NCBI GenBank assembly: GCA_949126835.1
Contig: OX421508.1
Coordinates: 19,417,598 to 19,481,597 of the forward strand
Length of the DNA stretch: 64,000 nucleotides
Source of the DNA: Anisus vortex
Taxonomy: Eukaryota; Mollusca; Gastropoda; Planorbidae
Reading direction: 5' to 3'
Made by a program: the position numbers and the translations under genes. Of the stretch, positions 25,201 to 35,849 are shown piece after piece (positions within the stretch are counted from its first letter, which is position 1; each line of letters begins with the position of its first letter). The notes under the pieces were generated by a model, which worked only from the letters and a program-made list of their open reading frames with translations, was not told where the DNA came from and did no database searches.

Positions 25201-26438
25201 CCCTCTGTTCAGCTCTCTGTGACTAGTCTTTGGTAAAAAAAATAATGTAACTGCCATTACTTGGAGGTGAGGAGGCAACAGTTTCATTTCGATATTTGCC
25301 TCAACAAAAGCTTTAAAAAAATGGAATAATTTAATGTTATTTATGGAATTTTGTGTGTGTTCCCTTTTATGAAATGAACACTTTTATAATGAGTTTAAAT
25401 TATCTACCATCTTGAGGGATTGCTTATATTTTATTGTGTAAGTATTTGTAGACTTGTTCCTAAAGACCTTGTTTTAAAACTAGCACAGTGAGTGACAAAC
25501 ACTTTTTTATTCAACACTTTTTTTTTCTCTCTCCTTTTTCAATTTACAATCAGCATTGTAAGAAATGCATTTGTATCATTCATCCACATGTTGCTGTACT
25601 TTGTATGATGCTAGTGCTTTCTTGTTGTTGTTTTGTTGTTTTTTTGCTGTTATTTGTGAAAGTTAACTTTGAGCAACATATTCACATAAATATATTTATA
25701 TACATATATGTATTGTGTAATCAATATTTTATGCAGAGATATGTAACGTTAACATAAGGAAAAGGCATATAAAAAGAAACAAAAAATTTTGTCATCCCCT
25801 AGTCAGTGAATAGGGTTGGAAGTAAGATATGGTTTCTCTTTTTGAAAACATGTACTTTTAAATTATTTTGTTTCCTGTTGCGGTATTGGATTTTGGCTAC
25901 ACCGGCCCCTGTGTATCAATTTGGTCTGGCAGAATTACCTTTTTTTATTTTCAACTTTTTATTGGTTTATGATAATTGGTGGCCCAAAAAAAATTCCTCA
26001 GACTTCAGTGATGTTAAACTATTTCATCATGCATTCATTAGTATATTGCTTATGCCTTAATCTTTCATTTAGATGAGGTTTCTTTTTTTAGGGGTCTTTC
26101 GTTAATTATTACTCCTTTATATCAGTTTAATGGTCGTGGCTTTCATGGACAGATTTTTTGAAATACAAAAACATTATTAGGACAATATTGCAGCTTTAAT
26201 TTTTTTATTTTCTTTCCTTATAAGAGGAATCCAAAACTAAGAAAAGCCAATGTGATACAAGCATGACATTCCATTGAAAAGATGAACTGTCTCCACTCCC
26301 ACCCCTCCCCATTCACCTAGAACATTCTCACATGGCTACCACACTGAACAAATGAAATTTTCATGCCAGAATTAAGTTTTAATTGTGAATAATGTTTTCT
26401 TCATCAGCTTTGTTTAGACCTGTTAATCTTCATTGTCT
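22278..26438. other. 3' UTR and downstream flank of the AGFG-like gene; no other gene seen
   Basis: T-rich sequence with long T runs, a three-copy 27-28 bp repeat (TGAAATTGAATTTCAAAGACC, 23,096-23,170), a (TA)n tract near 22,970, and a G run near 23,927-23,945. Several AATAAA words occur (for example 22403-22408 and about 24,004), so the 3' UTR length cannot be fixed from sequence. Open frames at 23,670-23,867, 25,488-25,757 and 25,806-26,060 look like chance reads through T-rich DNA. Confidence 0.5.
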
Positions 26439-26935
26439 TTGTGTAGTCTCGTCCATTTACATTATCTTGGTGTAGTCTCATCCATTTACAACATCTTTGT
26501 GTAGTCTCGTCCAGTTACATCATCTTTGTGTAGTCTCGTCCATTTAGATCATTTTTGTGTAGTCTCGTCTATTTACATCATCTTTGTGTAGTCTTGTTAA
26601 TTTTAATCTTTGTGTAGTCTCGTCCATTTACATCATCTTTGTATAGTCTCATCCATTTGAGTCTCATCCATTTGCATCATCTTTGTCTCATCCATTTACA
26701 TCATATTTGTGTAGTCTTGTTAATTTTCATCTTTGTGTAGTCTCATCCATTTGAGTCTCATCCATTTGCATCATCTTTGTCTCGTCCATTTACATCATCT
26801 TTGTGTAGTCTCATCCATTTGCATCATCTTTGTCTAGTCTCGTCCATTTACATCATCTTTGTGTAGTCTTGTTAATTTTCATCTTTGTGTAGTCTCGTCC
26901 ATTTACATCATCTTTGTGTAGTCTTTTCTATTTTC
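26439..26935. repeat. ~29-bp minisatellite, degenerate, about 17 copies
   Basis: Tandem copies of a unit of the form GTGTAGTCTCGTCCATTTAC followed by ATCATCTTT. Some units are shortened to about 20 bp (TCTCATCCATTTG) and some carry TCTTGTTAATTTT instead. A block with the shortened units appears twice (about 26,585-26,695 and 26,715-26,790), suggesting multi-unit duplication. No coding or splice relation was seen. Confidence 0.92.
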
Positions 26936-27847
26936 AGCTTTGACTGTGTTACAATCATATTATCATCTTATCATGAGCATGTATTGTCACCATCATCATT
27001 ATCATTGTTGACTCCCATCATTAATCATAATTATGCTGCGTAACTTTCATAATAACGCACGTCAACATTGTTGCAAAATTGTGCAATGAACTATTTGTGA
27101 ATAATTAAAATATATATATATATATATTCTATAGTAATGTATTACATAAAAGAAAATGATTTGTCCACATTCAACCTGCATTCTGAGTTTTCTTATATAT
27201 AATTTCTATATTGCACATTTGGTCTTGATTTCTGTTGTTCATGTTACAGTGTTAGTTTGTATTTATATATACACAACAAATGTATGTATAGATATATATT
27301 TCTACTCATATGGATAAATATATTTGCAAAACATATTTGACTTGAGTTGATTGAAAATTATTAACAGTAACAGTTTCTTGAATAAGAAAGGAAAAGTGAT
27401 TTTTTTTTTCATTTGATTATCAAAGGGCAATTACTGTGGGTAATTTTAGGATTAGAGTGCTTTACTTGCTTATTGCTTATATGGGGGAAAAAGGTTTGTT
27501 TTGTATTTTCTTTGATGTAGGCGCTTTTTGTTAATTCAATGTTAAGTATTGTTTCGTTTTCACACCTGGAATTATTTATTTTTAGTGTGTGGATGCAAAC
27601 TTTGAAATGAAAGATAACTGGCAGGTGAAGACACTCTTGTGTTTTGCCACACCACTTACTTCAGTATTTTGATTTTTATAACTTTACGGAATAATGTTAT
27701 TGCTGCAGTTGACTTAATGGCTAAAACACATTGTGTCTGATGATGATGAAGAAAAACAAAAAATATTGTACTTTGGGTGATAAATAAAAGTGTACAGACT
27801 ACACAAATATACTCACTAATATTTTTGTGTTTTTCTCCCTACTATTA

Positions 27848-28030
27848 CAATGGGCCACAATACACTAATAAGTGCAGGAACTGAAAAGAGTTTCAATGGG
27901 CTACAATACACTAATAAGTGCAGGAACTGAAAAGAGTTTCAATGGGCCACAATACACTAATAAGTGCAGGAACTGAAAAGAGTTTCAATGGGCCACAATA
28001 CACTAATAAGAGCAGGAACTGAAAAGAGGT
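27848..28030. repeat. 46-bp tandem repeat, four copies
   Basis: Four head-to-tail copies of a 46-bp unit beginning CAATGGGCCACAATACAC and ending GAAAAGAGTTT. The second copy has GGGCTAC, and the last has TAAGAGCAGG. It is followed within about 130 bp by a degenerate THAP-domain frame. Confidence 0.93.
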
Positions 28031-28159
28031 TCATCTTTGAAATGAGATTACATTTTATAACTGCATGGACAAGTCTTAATGATTTTGCAAGCATGGTGAA
28101 CCTAAAAGTTCATAGTGTACCAACATTTCTGGTCCTATTCGACCATTTACTAACAATAC

Positions 28160-28345
28160 ATGTCTGAGTGCTGTGTTACTGGTTGTAATGCTAGTAAGAA
28201 AAGATGTAGAGGATTAATTTTTTTTATTTCATTTCAAAAAGATGTTGCTGAAAGAAAATGCTGGATTGTGAACGTCAGATGTGAAAATCACCAGTCTACT
28301 CCTAAACCTATTTGCTTGAAGCTAAATAATTTTTGTTTTGTCTTT
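28160..28345 (+). pseudogene. Degenerate THAP-domain (C2CH zinc finger) fragment
   Basis: An ATG at 28160 opens a frame that starts MSECCVTGCN. It continues with FISFQKD, AERKCWIVNVR and then PICLKLNNF. That spacing matches the THAP zinc-finger DNA-binding domain: an N-terminal Cys-x4-Cys, an Arg-x-x-Trp core and a C-terminal Cys-x-x-His-Phe. The last histidine is replaced by Asn (position NNF), so the metal site is broken. The frame then runs on to 28,420 without similarity. THAP domains occur in P-element-type transposases and in host genes. Further open stretches at about 28,520-28,600 and 28,630-28,722 could be more of the same protein, but I cannot join them. A remnant is more likely than a working gene. 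Confidence 0.55.
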
Positions 28346-29184
28346 ATGTATTCATGGATCATGTTATTTGATAGCCAAGAACCGCTATTCTTGACTACTT
28401 TATTTTATAAAGCAATCTAAATTTAACTTAACGCGACTAACACGTCGACTATTAATTATCGTATGCTCACTTTTGATGCCGAAAACGAATTCCTTATAAC
28501 TAATCTTGTAGCATTTATATAAAATGTATATTTCTAAAAGACCAGATCTGGTAGGCGAGGTTGAAATTAATTGTCAAACACAAGTAAAAGCAAAAAGATA
28601 ATTTAAAAAACGTTGGTGTAAATAAACCAGAAGTTCGTGAACATGATAACCTATTAATTATTCATGGAAAACCTGTAATTCAAACAAAAAATGCAAAAGA
28701 ACTTAATGGGAGATTAACTTAAAATAAAAAAGTCATGGTATCCCCATCTTGATGAAAAGAATTTTTAATAGGCCTACATAAGATATGTTCTGTTTTTTTG
28801 TTTTTTGTTTATTGTTGTTTTTGATTTTGCTGTTTGTTGTTTTAGTCTAGAGTCTACAAATAAAAGGAACAAACATAAACCAAAAATACAACTATGCCTA
28901 TAAAGCTACTAAACAGTTGTGAAACTTAAACCTTTTAAGATAAAAAGAACCTATTCTCTAATATAAACCAAATTTAGAGTTTAGAAGTTTTAATAATAAG
29001 TTAATAGACCCAACAAACTATTAGTATTAGTAAAATTAATCAATTTAGAAACAACCATTCTAAAAAAAATGTTCCTCCCAAAATGTTTGTATAAAGTCGC
29101 CCCACCCCCACCCAGTAGTTACAAACAAAATTTAAAAAAACATCAAGTATTAAGATGTTATACATGCAACGTAAACTTGACTTG

Positions 29185-29730
29185 CAAACTTCAACTCAAT
29201 AGGAGAAAGGCCATAACCGTAGCAGTATCTCTAATTCGGTCAAGGTTGGACTACTGCAACAGTCGCCTGTGTGGGGTCGCACCCAGAACCAACAGTCTGC
29301 AGAGACTCCAGCCAGAGGGTACACTATAGCACATAGGCTATTTTTATGTCGCGGATAAAGACGTATGGTCATATCTCTCCAGTTCTACAAGATCTCTACT
29401 GCCTCTAGAGTAGGCCTATCTGTGGCGCCTTATTTTGGAACAGTTAGTGTGCCTCGGACACTGAGAGATTCTGAGACAAAAAAAAGATATTTAAAAAGAG
29501 CTTGAAGACCTTTCTCTTTAATTAGATCTAGTGTTTGTGTGCCTTACTGACCCATAGGGCCTACATATGGAATTTAATTTATACCAAGAGCGCGCCGAGT
29601 ATGCTAAATGTAGGCCTAATAGCATGGAGATAAACCATAGATATAGGCCTACACGGATAAACGCTATAGCTATAGCCTACTACCCAAATATCCACCATCA
29701 TCATCAATTTTTATTGTAATAAAAAGAATA
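29185..29730 (+). mobile_element. CR1/L2-like non-LTR retrotransposon 3' end, decayed
   Basis: A frame contains AVSLIRSRLDYCNSRLCGV followed by SLQRLQ, the conserved C-terminal block of reverse-transcriptase ORFs in CR1/L2/Rex-type LINEs. After a stop, HISPVLQDLYCL-type and, with frameshifts, PRTLRDSETKK and a FKKSLKTFLF-like end can be read, in the order normal for these elements. The 3' tail (29,590-29,700) has GAGTATGCTAAATG, AATAGCATGGAGAT and a final CATCATCATCAA. It is a 5'-truncated, multiply broken insertion. Confidence 0.8.
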
Positions 29731-30215
29731 ACATTTAAAAGAAAAACAACAGATTTAAAGTTTAAATTGGCGTCGAAATTTAATAGTAGGCCTAGGCGTA
29801 TTTTTTTAAATTTTAAACTAGTGTAGGCCTACATCGTTTAAATATACGAGATTTGGAAGAAAATACCTAAACTTTTAACTCACATAATAAACAAAAGCAT
29901 GATTTTAGCTTTTTATTTTCAATATAACATTTGCAGTAGAGTCTACTTGGCTCTAGATCTAGATAACATTTTTTTTCTTATCATGATTGTTTTGCATTAG
30001 TCTTACATTGGACACATTCTAACTAACGGCTTAGGCTTACATTTGTCACACTCAATTTTGTTTTCAACTTTCAACAACTCGCTTTTATGTGCTTGTTCTC
30101 TTTTGGTCGAGCTGCAAGCCTTGGGTGGGTTGGCTTATTTTCTCGGCATAACCTGGCAACACCGAATCAACAAAGTTGATAGTGTCGCAAAAGGACTGAA
30201 TTCAAAAGTTTAGAA
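29731..30215 (+). promoter_or_regulatory. 5' flank of the coiled-coil gene; possible promoter region
   Basis: The first part is AT-rich with repeated TAGGCCTA words. From about 30,060 the sequence becomes more GC-balanced (GGTCGAGCTGCAAGCC, TTGGGTGGGTTGG) up to the ATG at 30216. That change could mark the 5' UTR and core promoter. I see no clear TATA box at a usual distance and cannot place the start of transcription. Confidence 0.3.
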
Positions 30216-33200
30216 ATGGAAAATTTAGTAACAGCATTAAAAGAATTGCAAAAGGGTAAATACGATCAGATCTACTTAGGAAACCCAAATTGCCCATATT
30301 TGTTACAAAAAAAAATAATGCTACGCCTACCCTTAGATTTAGGCTAGATTGCCGCTAGATCTACTTAGAATAAAAAATTACTTGTCTAGGTTAGGCTACT
30401 ACTAACTACTAGGCAAAACATCATATGAGACATATGATATCATATAGTTCATATAGTGACTATATATATGTATGTGATTATAGTCATATAGTATGATAGA
30501 TAGGATAGGCCTAGTCTAAAAATAAAAAGGCTAACTACGAACTTAACGAATGCTGAGCTTAGTTCTTAGGTAAATTTATAACTTAAACTTATAATGTTAT
30601 AATATCAATTAGTGTCTAGATCTAGTCTTAGACTTAGTCTTATAGTCTTATGAAGTTAGTTATGTTATCATTATTAAAGTTATTATAAGGCCATTATATA
30701 ATTAGGCCCTATATTGATTATATTATATAAATTATATGATCATATTGGTATTTGAACTATTTGGTTATTTGGTCAGTATGTCACATCAAATGACATGACT
30801 GAATCATAGTTAATGATAGTTCATAATCATAGTCATAGAGTCATAGGAGTCATAGGCTACTGACTGAAGATACTACTTATGTCTTTAGAAAAAGCAAACC
30901 TGGTCAATACAAATTAGGTCAGTGGTGGAACCCAATTAAATTGTACATTTTATAAGCCTGATATTAATATATAATAGAAATATAATATATATATATATAT
31001 AATATATAGGCTATATTATAATAATAATATATAAGCCTACATTTATTATAATATAAGTGAGTGTGATATATTATGAGGAGTAATTTAGTTCTATAAATAT
31101 ATAAAAAAAATGCCATTAACTTGAAAACATTCAGGACTGATTTGATCAAAATAGTTCTAATTTGATTTTAGCCTTACATTTTCATTTTGCCAAGTGAATA
31201 TAAAATTCAAAGTTTACCGTTTTAGTCCAAAATTCTACTACAAACAGCTGATATATGATCAATGTAAATCCTTTCTTGAATTACAGAGAGAAGCTTGTTG
31301 GAACAAGAGCTGGTTGACAAAAGACAACTACGAAGCCATCTAGAAAAGAACTGTGACTCAGGTAACTAAAGGCTTAAACATTCTGATTGACTGGTATTTA
31401 CTTTTTTGTAATGAGATAACAGTAACCAGTTTTGTTTTGAAGTTAGAAGTAGATTATTGATAAATGTTTCATCTATTGTTTATTTTAGAACGAGAAAATT
31501 GCAGCAACTTACAGCATAAACAAGTTCAGTTATCAGGTATGTAATTTAAAACAATGTAAGCTATAGAGTGCAATACAATTTTCACAAAATGAAATATACC
31601 TTTCTTTTAAATTGTTCATACGTAAGACTATCTGAGCAGCATCTACCTGTTTCTATCGCTGTGACATGCAAGAGTATTCTGTGGCCAGCACAATCCCCAG
31701 CTAATGTTAGGTTACAATCCGAGCTGGGTCGCTGAAGGGGAAACACTCAGAGCATTTTACCTAAATTCAAACCCAAGACTCTGGAATTGCAATCCAATGC
31801 ACCACCATGTCCCACAGCATGTCCTGAATGTATGGAGCTGTTAATTGACCTGTTCTTTTATTTGTCCATTTCTTTTTTAGGTTGCCTATAGAAAGCAATA
31901 ATGTAATGCTGAAGGGTGACGATAGTTTTAAGTGATAAATAAATATTGCTGCAGTGCCGCAGTAAGGGGAGGGGATTGATGCTGTGCCTGCTTTGGGCGC
32001 TCTCCGGTCTCAGCAAAATTAGTGTTTTTGCCCCCGGGCACCATATTTCATTACTGTTGTCTTGTATTGCTCTCTCCAATTGTATTGTCTTGTATAAAGC
32101 AAAGTTTTCCTAAAGCATCATAGGCCTACACATAAGTTTTAAAAAGTTTAGTCATTTGACTTTCAATTTCATCATTGATTTTTTGTTTCCTTTAGATTCT
32201 TTAACAGTAGCCCAACAAAAAATAGCTCATACTGAGGCCATTTCACTTGGGTAAGTATACAAAAAATGCATTTCTTTTATTGCATGAGTAGTGGCTCATG
32301 GCACTATTTAATTTTATTTCATATAAAGCAATTTATCTTCAATAGTTCACATACCTACATTTTATAATTATCAAGTTATCAAGGGTGTATAATTATCATT
32401 GTTGTCCATAAGGGTTTTAACATCTCAGTCTAACATACTTTCCACCCTCAACCCATGTAAACCAACACACTCTAGAACAACATAGAACAGCTAATAAAAC
32501 AAAAGACATATCAATCTGTTTGTCTGGCATTAACTGCAAGAAAACAAACAGTTCCTCCTGTTGCTTGACATAAGAAGAGTATGTTGTAGTTAGCTTTTTG
32601 TTAGTAGCTCAATTTAAGTTAATATTTTTCTGACAATATTTTTGTTGTCTTAAGTTTGCAAGAAGAAATCAACAAATGCATGTCCAAAGTGAATTCATTG
32701 CAACAAATTTTAGAATCACAGAAACAAATACAGCTTAATGCTGTGTAAGTATTGCCCATATTTATCTTTAAATGTTTTATACAGACTTGCATTAAAATGA
32801 AATTATCCTGTTATAAAATTCTGTTTCTATTTTAATATTAATTGTTGTCCATGACACAGTGAGAAAAGTCTGATATATATACAGCGCATTAGGCCAGGCC
32901 TTTTCAAGTAAATACATGCTCTTCGCCACGACCTTTTACAAGTCTTAGTTAAAAAAAAACAACATTACCACAATAAACATCACAAGATATGATATTTCAA
33001 ATTGCTTAACTGTTTAATGAGTTTTTAAAAAGAGAAAATAATATTTAAAAAAAAAATTAAATCACATACTGAATCTATCTACCGGTATGCAGTAGATAAT
33101 TTAGTTTTAACTGTGATTCTATTTTTTAAACACAACTACAAGCCCCTATATGTACTGTTATACTTGCGTATAAGTCGCACCGGTGGATAAGTCGCACCCC

Positions 33201-35761
33201 TAGTTGAAGATTATTTTTCTTATATGTTGTCATTGACCCGCGTATAAGTCGCACCATAACTTTCAGGGGTTACACAGTCTTTTAACTTTGAAAAACCTAA
33301 AATATTTGTCAATTTCAGTTATATAAAGGTAGTCTATTTACACCTACAAAAGTTTTCTTAATGTAAAATGTAGGCCTCCAGGCCTACGCATATCCTAGTA
33401 ATTCTACATCACTACAATCAAATATACGGGTTATGTAGGAAACTGTATGACAGAGTAGTGATGTTTTTCAAACTTTTCAAAAATAGTGTTGGCTTTATAA
33501 GTCGCACCCCTACCTTTTGTCAAAATTTTAGGTAAATAAAGTGCGACTTATACGCGAGTATATACGGTATCATACATTATAGCATTATTAACTCCTCAAT
33601 TCTGTTGAATATTAACATTTTTTTCTTTACTGGGAATGGAGGGCCTTGACTTGTTTACCAAGTGGGGAATTATATGCTGGCTACACAATTTTCTTGTAAA
33701 GCCTTGATCACTGAACTCTGCCTAATTCAACTTGTACACCCGAAACCCATGATCTGATCTATTTCTCACTTCTAGTTGACAACAAGGTTAACTAATTCCA
33801 ATGGCAGCTGAATTAGTGTCTTTTTTTATCTTTTAAACAAACCCAGATTAATTCTTTGTCTAATTCTGTCTCAATAGTAATGAATTTGAAACAGCCTTGG
33901 GTAAAATATCCACAGACCTTTTCCAAGCCAAAAAATTGAATGTAAGTAAACTGGACAAATACCTCTCTATCAACCGCTTGTCTTTAGCCAGTATGACATG
34001 ACATTTTTCATTAGTTAAAACTTTTGTCATTTCTCTACGTGACTAGATCTATTGTCATTTTATAACATTATTTTTGTCATTTCTACTTTTAAAACAGTTC
34101 TGTTTTTTTTTTTGTAGTTCCTTTCCATTGTGATAATTTGTATGAGTCACATCCCCTTGCTCTGTTGTAGCTAACAATTCCAATCAATACTATTTATTTT
34201 TATATGCAGCTTGCTTTACAATATAATAAAGCAAAATAATTATGGTACCATAGATTTTCTGTGGGCTCTTAAGTTTCACTGAAAGGGCTGAAAACAATTG
34301 TGTTCTTCCCCTAAACAGCATGGAGGGCATGGAGGCTGTGCGATGGCGTGTTCGGCTGGTGTACCGAAGGTCCCGGGTTTGAATCCTTGTGCAGTCTATG
34401 ATTTTTTCTCGGGTCTGGAGGGTGTCCCTGAGTCTACCCAGCTCTGATGGGTACCTGAACTTAGTTGGGGGTAAAGTAAAGGAGGCTGAGCATAGTGCTG
34501 GCCACAGAAACTGGTGAACGCTGTTCACCGGACCTTTGGATCAATTGGGTCCGACGGGTACTTTACTTTACTAGTGTATGACTATTTACAAAAATGCAGA
34601 TACTTGTAAGCTCTTGTAGTAAAGTATACGTTATTTCTAATTTATATTACAGAGAAAATCATCTCTGAATAATGCAATCAATGAGACAATGAGAGAGATG
34701 AGAACTCAACAGCACTTAGGTAAGTCCTGTTGGTTGTTTCAACACTCTCCACTACAATAAAATTTTACAATACAGTGACTTTTGCATTGACAGTAACCAT
34801 CCTTTGGCTGGTGCATTACAATATATTATACAGTTTAGTTACATATCTTTTTTTTTCAATTGATCATAATTATAAATGGTAGTATAGTAGTACATTGATT
34901 CATGTTTGTAATTTTGAATCATGTCTTGCATGTTGCTAAGATTATTAAAAAGCTATTCACTTAAACTTAAAGCTTGTTTTATTTTTATTTAATTACCTAA
35001 GTTAAAGAACTACATAAGAGCAACACAAAAAAAGCAATTGATTTGTTATTATTTAACTTTTGTCTGAGTTTGTATTATTATTACTGTTTAAAAAATTGTT
35101 TACTTTTCCACTGATCAATGTTATGTTTATTTAGTTTGGCCCACAACCTTAGATTTGAGTTTTTGCCCCATGTGCCATTGAGTTTGGCACCACTGTTGTA
35201 GAGTCTGTTAGTTATGGTGGGTTAAGGGGTTTAAAAATGCATGCATGGTTTTTGGACATTCAAGTAAGAAGTTATCTACTGTTTCATGTAGGGGCAGTGT
35301 ATGCAGTTATGTGCATGTGTTGAATTTCTTCTGTTTAGGTGTCAGCTGAAGACTATATGTCCTGTTCTACTCTGAACCAAAATCATACATTTTTCTTTAG
35401 GTACAGCTGGATGATAATGTTTTTGTTTTTCTGATATTGTTGTAACTAGTTGATGCTGATATCAAAGAACTGCAGGACTTAAGTTTGGCTCTAGAAACGT
35501 TAAAAACTAAAGAACTTCTCTGCAGAAATTCCTGTGGGCACTTGGAAAATATTTTACTTTTATGTTTGAGGTAACTTTTATCAGTGTATAGACATAAAAT
35601 GCAACCGTTCCAAATTAATTTTTTTACCTGGTTAGTTTTTAATGTTTAGCAGCTATTATTAATCTCAGGCAGAAACTTCTTGTTGTTTCAGAATGTTACA
35701 GAAAGATAAGGATGTGGCAGAGTCAACACTCACTAGTATTAGAATGAGTAAATGCAACTAG
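30216..35761 (+). CDS. Unrecognised 209-aa coiled-coil protein, nine exons
   Basis: Exons: 30216-30255, 31287-31361, 31489-31536, 32196-32250, 32655-32744, 33878-33941, 34653-34719, 35450-35570 and 35692-35761 (TAG). They sum to 630 nt. Every junction has AG/GT and the phases agree across all eight introns, strong evidence for a real gene although no single exon exceeds 121 nt. The protein starts MENLVTALKELQK. It is almost entirely helical, rich in Leu, Gln, Glu and Lys with heptad-like spacing (LLEQELVDKRQLRSHLEK; LQEEINKCMSKVNSLQQIL), a pattern of a dimeric coiled coil. There is no signal peptide or membrane segment. I do not recognise the family; size and character would fit small structural coiled-coil proteins (for example meiotic or ciliary), but this is only a guess. 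It is convergent with the PDCD10 gene. Confidence 0.8.
31660..31835 (-). mobile_element. Possible tRNA-derived SINE fragment, antisense
   Basis: On the minus strand there is a tRNA-like head (GGTGCATTGGATTGCAATTCC, then GAGTCTTGGGTTTGAATTTAG as B box) followed by GCTCTGAGTGTTTCCCC and ACATTAGCTGGGGATTG. It lies in an intron of the coiled-coil gene and resembles family A only loosely. Confidence 0.45.
33153..33569. mobile_element. MITE with ~25-bp terminal inverted repeats (ATAAGTCGCAC family)
   Basis: The left end 33153-33180 contains GCGTATAAGTCGCAC and the right end 33541-33569 contains GTGCGACTTATACGC. The two are inverted copies with few mismatches, including the outermost TACTGT/ACGGTA. 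Inside, ATAAGTCGCACC occurs three more times in direct orientation. No transposase is encoded. It sits in an intron of the coiled-coil gene. I cannot see an unambiguous target-site duplication. Confidence 0.75.
34318..34572 (+). mobile_element. tRNA-derived SINE (family A), intronic
   Basis: Nearly complete copy: A-box-like GATGGCGTGTTCGGCTGG, B-box-like CCCGGGTTTGAATCC, then TCTCGGGTCTGGAGGGTG, CCCAGCTCTGATGGGTACC, GTGCTGGCCACAG and CACCGGACC. It ends with GGGTACTTTACTTTAC. It is the best-preserved family A copy in the window. Confidence 0.85.
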
Positions 35762-35818
35762 AAGGTCTACTAAAAACCAGATTTCCTTAATTATTTTAAA
35801 ATCATTGTAAGGTTCATA

Positions 35819-35824
35819 AATAAA
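35819..35824 (+). terminator. Poly(A) signal AATAAA of the coiled-coil gene
   Basis: A canonical AATAAA lies 58 bases after the stop codon of the coiled-coil gene and is followed by a T-rich stretch. This fits a short 3' UTR ending near 35,840-35,850. Confidence 0.6.
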
Positions 35825-35849
35825 GATTTTTTTTTTTTTAAATGTTATA

